Source: Syntrophales bacterium
Lineage (GTDB): Bacteria; Desulfobacterota; Syntrophia; Syntrophales; UBA5619
Reading direction: 5' to 3'
NCBI GenBank assembly: GCA_028712015.1
Contig: JAQTRB010000088.1
Location: 1 to 6,829, forward strand
Length of the DNA: 6,829 nt
The translations under genes and the position numbers were made by a program. The notes beneath the pieces are model-generated. The model was not told the origin of the DNA. It saw nothing but the letters and a program-made list of their open reading frames with translations, and did not search any database. Shown here piece by piece: positions 1 through 5,507 of the stretch. Every line of letters starts with the position of its first letter. The first letter of the stretch is position 1.

Positions 1-975
1 AACCGCTCCCGTTTCGGCACCGCTTTCACGGTATCCATCGAAGCAAAACAAGGAGTTACGACAGGAATATCGGCGGCGGACCGGGCAACGACGATCCGGG
101 TGGCCGTGGCCGACGATGCGAAACCGGAGGACCTGGTCAGCCCCGGCCATGTTTTCCCGATCCGTGCCAAGAAGGGCGGAGTCCTGGTGAGAACCGGCCA
201 GACGGAGGGCTCGGTCGATCTTGCCCGGCTCGCCGGGATGAAACCGACCGGCGTCATCTGCGAGGTGATGAAGGACGACGGGACGATGGCCCGAATGCCC
301 GATCTGGAGATTTTCGCCCGGGAATACGGTTTGAAGATCGTCACGATCAAGGATCTGATCGACTACCGGATGCAGCACGAGTCGCTGATTCGGCGGGCGG
401 CGACCGCCACGATCCCGACGCAGTATGGCGGCGAGTTCAAGCTGATCGTCTATGAGAACGACGTGGACGACATGCAGCACGTCGCGCTGATCAAGGGGGA
501 GATCACTCCGGAAGATGAAGTCCTGGTCCGCGTCCATTCGGAATGCTTGACCGGCGACGTCTTCGGCTCCGAGCGGTGCGACTGCGGCGATCAGCTCCAC
601 CAGGCGATGCGGATGGTGGCGGACGCCGGTAAGGGGGTGATCGTCTACATGCACCAGGAGGGTCGCGGGATCGGCCTCGTCAACAAGATCAAGGCATACG
701 AACTTCAAGAGCATGGGCAAGACACGGTGGAGGCGAACATCGCGCTCGGCTTCAAGGAGGACCTCCGGGATTACGGCATCGGCGCGCAAATCCTCGCCGA
801 CATCGGGGTGCGGAAGATGCGGCTGCTCACCAACAACCCGAAGAAGATCGTCGGTCTCGAGGGATACAGCCTGACGATTACCGAACGGGTCCCGATCGAG
901 ATCCGGCCAAATGAAAACAACATCCAATACCTCAAAACCAAGAGACGGAAGATGGGACACATTCTGAAGGTGTAG
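1..975 (+). CDS. ribBA: Bifunctional DHBP synthase / GTP cyclohydrolase II (RibBA), 5' partial
   Basis: This enzyme supplies both riboflavin precursors in the cytoplasm. The RibB half converts ribulose-5-phosphate to 3,4-dihydroxy-2-butanone-4-phosphate plus formate, and the RibA half opens GTP to the diaminopyrimidine intermediate. The frame is open from base 1, giving 324 visible residues; alignment to E. coli RibB suggests about 86 N-terminal residues, including the acidic substrate/metal loop, lie outside the window. Visible residues 1-125 are RibB (SAADRATT at 24-31, PGHVFP at 48-53, DDGTMARMP at 92-100). Residue 67 is Gln in GQTE, where E. coli RibB has metal ligand His153. Residues 140-324 are RibA with the full zinc set (Cys182, Cys193, Cys195 in SECLTGD and RCDCGD), the HQEGRGIGL catalytic loop at 218-226, LLTNNPKK at 275-282 and a C-terminal KMGHIL. 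The RibA half therefore looks active. The TAG stop lies 36 bases before ribH, and same-pathway genes in tandem support an operon. The first internal ATG-like start is not the real start. Confidence 0.95.
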   Translation, partial: NRSRFGTAFTVSIEAKQGVTTGISAADRATTIRVAVADDAKPEDLVSPGHVFPIRAKKGGVLVRTGQTEGSVDLARLAGMKPTGVICEVMKDDGTMARMPDLEIFAREYGLKIVTIKDLIDYRMQHESLIRRAATATIPTQYGGEFKLIVYENDVDDMQHVALIKGEITPEDEVLVRVHSECLTGDVFGSERCDCGDQLHQAMRMVADAGKGVIVYMHQEGRGIGLVNKIKAYELQEHGQDTVEANIALGFKEDLRDYGIGAQILADIGVRKMRLLTNNPKKIVGLEGYSLTITERVPIEIRPNENNIQYLKTKRRKMGHILKV

Positions 976-997
976 ACGGAAAACCAACCATTTTGAC

Positions 998-1003
998 AAG
1001 GAG
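998..1003 (+). promoter_or_regulatory. Ribosome binding site of ribH
   Basis: AAGGAG lies 8 bases before the ribH ATG in the 36-base ribBA-ribH spacer. It is a strong Shine-Dalgarno match at ideal distance and fixes the ribH start at base 1012. Confidence 0.85.
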
Positions 1004-1011
1004 AACCAGCC

Positions 1012-1476
1012 ATGCCAAAAATCATCGAGGGAAAGATCATCGCGAAGGGAATGAAGTTCGGCATCGTTGCCAGCCGCTTCAATGACTTCATCAGCGGCCG
1101 CCTGATCGAGGGGGCCGTCGATGCGCTGATCCGGGCCGGCGCGGACGAGAAGGAGATCCAGATCGTGCGGGTGCCGGGCGCCTTCGAGTTGCCGCTCACC
1201 GCCAAGAAAATGGCGAAAAGCGGACGCTTTGATGCCGTGATCTGCCTCGGCACGGTCATCCGCGGCGCCACGCCTCATTTCGAATACATCAGCGCGGAGG
1301 TCTCCAAAGGGATCGCGATGGTGGGGTTGGAGACCGAGGTTCCGGTGGCATTCGGCGTGCTGACGACGGATACCATCGAACAGGCCATTGAAAGGGCCGG
1401 CACGAAGTCCGGAAACAAGGGTTGGGACGCGGCCATGTCCGCCATCGAGATGGTTGATCTTTTCAAAAAGCTGTAA
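1012..1476 (+). CDS. ribH: 6,7-dimethyl-8-ribityllumazine synthase (RibH)
   Basis: RibH condenses 3,4-dihydroxy-2-butanone-4-phosphate from the RibB reaction with 5-amino-6-ribitylaminouracil to form lumazine, the penultimate step of riboflavin synthesis. The family assembles as pentamers or 60-mer capsids in the cytoplasm. At 154 residues it has the usual length. Visible landmarks are SRFND (Phe23, equivalent to the aromatic ring-stacking Phe22 of B. subtilis), VPGAFELP at 54-61, CLGTVIRGATPHFEY with the catalytic His89, FGVLTTDT at 114-121 and the phosphate-binding Arg128 in AIERAGTKSGNKG. All key residues are present. The start is supported by AAGGAG 8 bases upstream. It follows ribBA by 36 bases and precedes nusB; a ribH-nusB pair is a very common arrangement across bacteria. 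Riboflavin synthase alpha (ribE) and ribD are not in the window and, by common gene order, may lie upstream. Confidence 0.97.
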   Translation: MPKIIEGKIIAKGMKFGIVASRFNDFISGRLIEGAVDALIRAGADEKEIQIVRVPGAFELPLTAKKMAKSGRFDAVICLGTVIRGATPHFEYISAEVSKGIAMVGLETEVPVAFGVLTTDTIEQAIERAGTKSGNKGWDAAMSAIEMVDLFKKL

Positions 1477-1501
1477 GATGGACGCGCTCGCAGAATGTTC
1501 C

Positions 1502-1527
1502 CGCGGCCGCGCCCCCCGAAGCCGGGG
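1502..1527 (+). other. GC-rich palindrome and small hairpin in the ribH-nusB spacer
   Basis: Bases 1502-1511 form a perfect 10-base palindrome (CGCGGCCGCG). Just after it, CCCCG at 1514-1518 can pair with CGGGG at 1523-1527 around a 4-base loop. No T-run follows, so it is not a normal intrinsic terminator, and downstream nusB is probably still co-transcribed. It could act as an RNA stability element or a pause site, or be chance in GC-rich DNA. Confidence 0.3.
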
Positions 1528-1562
1528 ATCATCGGATTGCACGGATGACTCGACCGAAATCT

Positions 1563-1566
1563 GAGG
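1563..1566 (+). promoter_or_regulatory. Weak ribosome binding site favouring the inner nusB start
   Basis: GAGG lies 5 bases before the ATG at 1572. No comparable motif lies at proper distance before the alternative in-frame ATG at 1545. This modestly favours 1572, as does the family's usual N-terminus, which begins just before the RRKARE motif. Confidence 0.4.
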
Positions 1567-1571
1567 GATGC

Positions 1572-2027
1572 ATGCACCAAAGGCGGAAGGCAAGAGAGGT
1601 TACCCTTCAGGTTCTTTATGCGCTGGACGTTCAGGATATCGGCCTGCACGAGGCGATCGATCTCTTCTGGGCCAATTTCGAAGCGCCGGAAGAAGTGCGA
1701 AAATTCTCAACTTCTTTGATCGAAGGGACCTGGAACCATCGGGAGCAGATCAACGACCTGATCGGCGGCAGTTCCGAAAACTGGACCATGGCGAGGATGT
1801 CCCGCGTCGACAAGAGCCTGCTGCGGATGGCGGTCTACGAACTCCTGTACTGCCAAGACATCCCCCCCAAAGTCACCCTGAACGAGGCGATCGACCTGGC
1901 TAAAATTTACGGCTCCGAAAATTCGGGGGCGTTCATCAACGGTATTCTCGACGCCCTTTACGGAAAGCTGCGCTGGCAGAATGAAGATCAAGATAACCAC
2001 GGCATCGCCGGATGCGCTGAACCATGA
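1572..2027 (+). CDS. nusB: Transcription antitermination factor NusB
   Basis: NusB binds boxA RNA together with NusE (ribosomal protein S10) and helps RNA polymerase read through rRNA operons without premature termination. With the chosen start the protein has 151 residues; an in-frame ATG at 1545 would add nine residues (MTRPKSEGC) not typical of the family. Landmarks are the N-terminal arginine-rich RRKAREVTLQVLYALD (4-19), the helical middle, MSRVDKSLLRMAVYELLY (76-93), IPPKVTLNEAIDLAK (97-111) and the closing FINGILDALYGKLR (121-134). The usual family end is near residue 134, so the last 17 residues are an added tail, and most of this tail is encoded in the 47 bases shared with the next gene. 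It lies 95 bases after ribH. The family call is secure; the exact start is not. Confidence 0.95.
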   Translation: MHQRRKAREVTLQVLYALDVQDIGLHEAIDLFWANFEAPEEVRKFSTSLIEGTWNHREQINDLIGGSSENWTMARMSRVDKSLLRMAVYELLYCQDIPPKVTLNEAIDLAKIYGSENSGAFINGILDALYGKLRWQNEDQDNHGIAGCAEP

Positions 2028-2547
2028 CACACTGATCCTGGGTTTCTTTTCCGATGAAAGACCTCCCCGGGGGTACTGCGGCCTGGTGGACTGGCGTCTC
2101 AACGGAATCATCTCCACCGAGATCGCCCGGGGAAAGATTTCGGGACTCTTTTCCGAAAAACTGCTCTACGCATACCCGCGGCGCATTCGAGTCTCCCGCC
2201 TTCTCCTCTTCGGCATGGGGTCTCTTGCCGAACTGACCTATGACCACCTCTACAACACCGGTTACGAGATGGCACGGACGGTCAGCGGCATTCAGGCGAC
2301 CGACATGGTCCTTCCCATGCCCGCCGCCGGGCGCGGGTCCCTGAAGCTCCCGGAAATGACGGACGCCATGATCACGGGCCTCTTCGACGGTTTTTCCTGC
2401 AAAGGGGAAGTACTCCCAGCCTTCGGCCTGGAGATTCCGGTCAAGACGACCCAACGGGAGGAGATCATGAAAGGGCTGGCTCTTTTCCGGCAGCGCGTCG
2501 GCGATGCCGACTGCGAAATTCTCACCCCGGAAGTGAACGCAGCCTGA
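1981..2547 (+). CDS. Stand-alone leucyl aminopeptidase (M17) N-terminal-type domain protein
   Basis: This 188-residue protein resembles the N-terminal, macro-like domain of M17 leucyl aminopeptidases such as PepA. It opens with MKIKITTASPDALNHDTLILGFF, has the DWRLNG-IS segment (residues 37-45), then RGKISG, and RLLLFGMGSLAELT (72-85), which parallels the PepA stretch where the strand ends in a glycine-rich turn (RILLIGCGKERELD). The M17 catalytic half with its metal ligands and NTDAEGR signature is absent, and trkA follows directly, so it cannot be a peptidase by itself. I see no signal peptide or membrane span; it is probably cytoplasmic. The start overlaps nusB by 47 bases with no strong Shine-Dalgarno (GGAAAG 13 bases upstream is weak), suggesting translation coupled to nusB. 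The function is unknown. By analogy the domain might bind a nucleotide, peptide or DNA, as PepA's N-terminal half takes part in DNA binding. A remnant of a truncated PepA is the alternative. Confidence 0.75.
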   Translation: MKIKITTASPDALNHDTLILGFFSDERPPRGYCGLVDWRLNGIISTEIARGKISGLFSEKLLYAYPRRIRVSRLLLFGMGSLAELTYDHLYNTGYEMARTVSGIQATDMVLPMPAAGRGSLKLPEMTDAMITGLFDGFSCKGEVLPAFGLEIPVKTTQREEIMKGLALFRQRVGDADCEILTPEVNAA

Positions 2548-2580
2548 CCATCCTTACGGAACGGCTCTGGGGGAAGCATC

Positions 2581-2586
2581 GAGGAA
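2581..2586 (+). promoter_or_regulatory. Ribosome binding site of trkA
   Basis: GAGGAA ends 8 bases before the trkA ATG in the 47-base spacer after the M17-type gene. It is a good match at good distance and supports the start at 2595. Confidence 0.7.
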
Positions 2587-2594
2587 TCAAAACC

Positions 2595-3962
2595 ATGAAA
2601 GTCATCATCATCGGCGCCGGCGAGGTCGGGTACCACATTGCCGACAGCCTTTCCCGGGAAGGGATCGATGCGGTCATCATCGACCGGAATGAAGAGCGCC
2701 TCCACGAGATTTCGGAGATGCTGGACGTGCAGACTGTTGTGGGAAGCGGCAGCAGTCCCGAGATTCTGAAGCGGGCGGGCATGGCCCAGGCGGAGATGGT
2801 CATCGCGGTGACCGACAGCGACGAAACGAACATGATCGCCTGCCTCCTCGCCTCCACGCAGTCCCGGATCCCCATTCGAATCGCCCGCATCCGCAACGTG
2901 GAATTGAACGGAGATTGTTCCCTGTTCGGGACGGACCGTCTCAATATCGACCTCTGCATCAACCCTGAGCGAGAAGCGGTCAACAACGTGCTGGATCTTC
3001 TGGAATCCCCCGGCGCCGCGGAAGTCCTCCGCTTTGCCGGAGGACGCATCCGGCTTCTGGGCTTCCAGATCGATCCCGACGCCGCCGTGATCGGCAAGAG
3101 GCTCTCCGAGCTCCGGGCGATGGACTCCGGCGACAAGGTGCTGATCACCTGCATCGTTCGGGGAGACAAGTTGATCGTTCCATCGGGCATCTCGGCGATC
3201 GAAGACGGAGATTACCTGTTCGCCGTCACCGACGCCGTCCACGTCCGGCAGTTGCTGCGCTTCTTCGGCAAGAATACGGAACCGCCCCGGCGGATCATCA
3301 TCATCGGCGGCGGAAATACGGGCATGATGCTCGCGGAGGCGATCGAAAAACTAAACATTACCGTAAAGATCATCGAGAAAAAAAAGGACAGTTGTAAAAT
3401 TCTGGCCTCGCTGCTGCAAAGGGCGGTCGTCCTCCACGGCGACGGAACCGGCCAGGAGCTCCTCCGCGAGGAGAATATCGAAGAGACCGACTTCTTCATC
3501 GCGGTGACCAATGACGAAGAGGCGAACATTCTCGGGGCGCTTGTCGCCAAGCAATTGGGCGCGCGGAAAGTCATTTCGTTGATCAACCGGATCGATTACA
3601 TCCCCCTGGTTTCAAGGGTTGGAATCGACGGCGTGATCAACCCGCGCCATGCCGCGATCAGCAGGATTCTCCATTATATTCGAAAGGGAAAAGTCATTTC
3701 CGTCACGCCGCTCCGCGATGAGAAAGCGGAGGCCTTCGAATTCATCGCGCTGGAGACCTCGGACATCACCGACAGACCCTTCAAGGAGATCCATTTCCCC
3801 AAAGGCACGATCGTCGGAGCGATCTGCCGCGGGGAGGAGATCATCATTCCGGACGGCAACACCGTGATCCGGCCCGGCGATCACGTCGTTATTTTCACTC
3901 ACCGATCGGCCATAACGGAGCTCGAAAAACTCCTCACGGTGAAACTGGAATTCTTCGAATGA
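2595..3962 (+). CDS. trkA: Trk potassium uptake system regulatory subunit TrkA
   Basis: TrkA is the peripheral cytoplasmic subunit that binds NAD(H) and, in studied relatives, ATP/ADP, and gates the TrkH channel for K+ uptake. At 455 residues it matches the family (E. coli 458) and holds two tandem RCK modules. Module one is a Rossmann fold with GAGEVG at residues 7-12 and the acidic Asp30 closing strand two (VIIDRNEERL), then AVTDSDETNMIACLLA, followed by a C-terminal ligand-binding subdomain ending near 225. Module two repeats this with GGGNTG at 238-243, Glu261 as the acidic residue, AVTNDEEANILGALVAKQLG, and a final RCK_C subdomain (IIPDGNTVIRPGDHVVIF). Both nucleotide sites look intact. 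The start has GAGGAA 8 bases upstream. Its TGA stop overlaps the trkH ATG by four bases, which indicates translational coupling of two subunits of one complex. A run of eight A at 3378-3385 sits inside the second nucleotide-binding fold. Confidence 0.97.
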   Translation: MKVIIIGAGEVGYHIADSLSREGIDAVIIDRNEERLHEISEMLDVQTVVGSGSSPEILKRAGMAQAEMVIAVTDSDETNMIACLLASTQSRIPIRIARIRNVELNGDCSLFGTDRLNIDLCINPEREAVNNVLDLLESPGAAEVLRFAGGRIRLLGFQIDPDAAVIGKRLSELRAMDSGDKVLITCIVRGDKLIVPSGISAIEDGDYLFAVTDAVHVRQLLRFFGKNTEPPRRIIIIGGGNTGMMLAEAIEKLNITVKIIEKKKDSCKILASLLQRAVVLHGDGTGQELLREENIEETDFFIAVTNDEEANILGALVAKQLGARKVISLINRIDYIPLVSRVGIDGVINPRHAAISRILHYIRKGKVISVTPLRDEKAEAFEFIALETSDITDRPFKEIHFPKGTIVGAICRGEEIIIPDGNTVIRPGDHVVIFTHRSAITELEKLLTVKLEFFE

Positions 3963-5410
3963 AGGCAAAACCCATCTTCTACACCATGGGCGCTTTTCTG
4001 TTCATCCTCGGCCTGACGATGCTCATCCCCTTGGCTTGCGCCCTTTTCTACGGGGAGGCCGACGGCTGGAGTTTCTTGCTGTCCATCGGGATCACGTCGG
4101 GAACCGGCGGCGTCCTGTACCTGACTTTCAGGCAGAGGTCACAAAGGATTGTGCTGAGCCACCGGGAGGGATTTCTGATCGTCTCGGCGGGCTGGATCCT
4201 CGCCGCCTTCTTCGGAGGCCTCCCCTACTGGATCCACGGCACCCTCCCCATGCTGACCGACGCCTACTTCGAAACGATTTCCGGATTCACAACGACGGGG
4301 TCGACGGTCATCAACAAAATTGAAGGTCTGCCCCACGGAATCCTGCTTTGGCGGTCCATGACCCAGTGGCTGGGGGGGATGGGAATCATCATCCTTTCCG
4401 TCGCCGTGCTGCCGTTCCTCGGGGTGGGGGGAAGACAACTCTTCAAGGCGGAGGTCCCGGGACCGCTGAAGGACAAGCTGGAACCGCGGATCGCGGAGAC
4501 GGCCCGCTCGCTCTGGATGGTCTACGTGGTCATCACGATCGTCGGTTTCATTTTCCTCCTCTTCGGCGGAATGAGCGTATTCGACGCCGTGAACCACATC
4601 TTCTGCGCGATGGCGACCGGTGGCTTCTCGACGAAAGACACGAGCGTCGCCTGGTTCAACAGCGCCTACATCGAAGGCGTGTTGGTCGTCTTCATGATCA
4701 TCGCCGGAATGAACTTCACGCTCCATTACAAGCTGCTGACAGGCGATTTTAAAACCTTCGGCCGGGATAGCGAGGCGCGTTTCTTTCTGGGAACGATCCT
4801 CGTCGCGACGCTGCTGATCACGCTGGATTTGCGCCTGAATCTCGGCGCGGATCTCGCCAGGGCCTTCCGTTACGCGATCTTCCAGGTCTCCTCGATCGTC
4901 ACGACGACCGGCTTCGTCACGGACAACTTCGCCAAGTGGCCGGCCTTCTCCCAGATCATTCTTCTGTTGCTGATGTTCATCGGCGGTTCGGCCGGCTCCA
5001 CCGGCGGCGCGATCAAATGCGTCCGGATCCAGCTGGTCCTGAAACAGGGATACCGGGAGCTCTACCGCCTCATCCATCCCCACGCCATCGTCCAAGTCAA
5101 GCTGGGCCAGGAAACCATCCCCCCGGATGTGATGAAAAACGTCCTGGGATTCTTTGTCCTGTACCTCTGCATCGCGATTGTCGCCACGCTGGCGATGTCC
5201 TCGCTCGGACTCGACATGATCAGCTCGTTTTCGTCCGTGGCCGCGACGTTGGGAAACGTCGGTCCCGGACTGGGACTCGTCCATCCCGCCACGACTTACA
5301 GCGATGTGCCAACGCCGGGAAAATGGATCCTCTCCTTTTGTATGCTGGTCGGCCGGCTGGAGATCTATACCGTATTGGTGCTGCTGACCCCCGAGTTCTG
5401 GAAAAAGTGA
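3959..5410 (+). CDS. trkH: Trk potassium uptake system membrane subunit TrkH
   Basis: TrkH is the inner-membrane K+-translocating subunit, which acts as a dimer with a TrkA ring below it. At 483 residues it equals the E. coli length. It is strongly hydrophobic and shows the four membrane-pore-membrane repeats of the superfamily. The selectivity-filter glycines lie in TTTGST (111-116), ATGGFST (219-225), TTTGFV (315-320) and TLGNVGPG (430-437). Other landmarks are WRSMTQWLGGMGII (131-144), the GGSAGSTGGAIK gating loop after the third filter (342-353) and GRLEIYT near the C-terminus, whose Arg466 matches the conserved gate-region arginine. No defect is visible. The ATG is fused with the trkA stop as ATGA; only a weak GGAA lies 8 bases upstream, so re-initiation by ribosomes finishing trkA is likely. 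The distinction from KtrB rests on length, the TrkA partner with two RCK modules, and the extra N-terminal hydrophobic helices. Confidence 0.96.
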   Translation: MKAKPIFYTMGAFLFILGLTMLIPLACALFYGEADGWSFLLSIGITSGTGGVLYLTFRQRSQRIVLSHREGFLIVSAGWILAAFFGGLPYWIHGTLPMLTDAYFETISGFTTTGSTVINKIEGLPHGILLWRSMTQWLGGMGIIILSVAVLPFLGVGGRQLFKAEVPGPLKDKLEPRIAETARSLWMVYVVITIVGFIFLLFGGMSVFDAVNHIFCAMATGGFSTKDTSVAWFNSAYIEGVLVVFMIIAGMNFTLHYKLLTGDFKTFGRDSEARFFLGTILVATLLITLDLRLNLGADLARAFRYAIFQVSSIVTTTGFVTDNFAKWPAFSQIILLLLMFIGGSAGSTGGAIKCVRIQLVLKQGYRELYRLIHPHAIVQVKLGQETIPPDVMKNVLGFFVLYLCIAIVATLAMSSLGLDMISSFSSVAATLGNVGPGLGLVHPATTYSDVPTPGKWILSFCMLVGRLEIYTVLVLLTPEFWKK

Positions 5411-5441
5411 CGAGTATTCGGACGAACCGTCAACAATTGCG

Positions 5442-5470
5442 TTGAAAGGCTTGGTCCGATGTGCTACGAA
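5442..5470 (+). promoter_or_regulatory. Candidate sigma-70-type promoter for leuS
   Basis: TTGAAA at 5442-5447 is separated by 17 bases from TACGAA at 5465-5470, and the latter is preceded by TGC, an extended -10 motif. The -35 box matches five of six consensus bases; the -10 box matches only three, which the TGn extension may offset. Transcription would start near 5477, about 30 bases before leuS. It lies in the only spacer of the window that looks promoter-like. Confidence 0.45.
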
Positions 5471-5475
5471 AAGCG

Positions 5476-5488
5476 CCAAGAAACTTGG
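5476..5488 (+). other. Small hairpin in the leuS leader
   Basis: CCAAG at 5476-5480 can pair with CTTGG at 5484-5488 around a loop of three A. A second CTTGG copy at 5450-5454 could compete for the same CCAAG in read-through RNA. No T-run follows, so it is not a terminator. From the candidate promoter, this hairpin would sit at the very 5' end of the leuS message. It is short and may be chance. Confidence 0.25.
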
Positions 5489-5494
5489 ACGAAA

Positions 5495-5500
5495 AAGGAA
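5495..5500 (+). promoter_or_regulatory. Ribosome binding site of leuS
   Basis: AAGGAA lies 7 bases before the ATG at 5508. It supports this start, as does the family-typical N-terminus YNPLEIEEKWQKYW. Confidence 0.75.
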
Positions 5501-5507
5501 ACCCTCC

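Noticed and set aside
976..1011. Possible FMN riboswitch near the riboflavin genes
   Set aside because: The 36-base spacer is far too short for an RFN element, and the region before ribBA is outside the window.
1545..1571. Upstream in-frame ATG as the nusB start
   Set aside because: There is no Shine-Dalgarno at proper distance and the nine extra residues are unlike the family N-terminus. It is kept as an alternative in the gene entry.
2292..3242. Antisense reading frame of 316 codons opposite the M17-type gene and trkA
   Set aside because: It is a shadow of codon bias; it crosses two real genes and their spacer and has no recognisable motif.
5411..5507. Possible T-box leader or terminator before leuS
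   Set aside because: The spacer is too short for a T-box, the conserved T-box antiterminator sequence is not present, and no stem followed by a T-run is seen.
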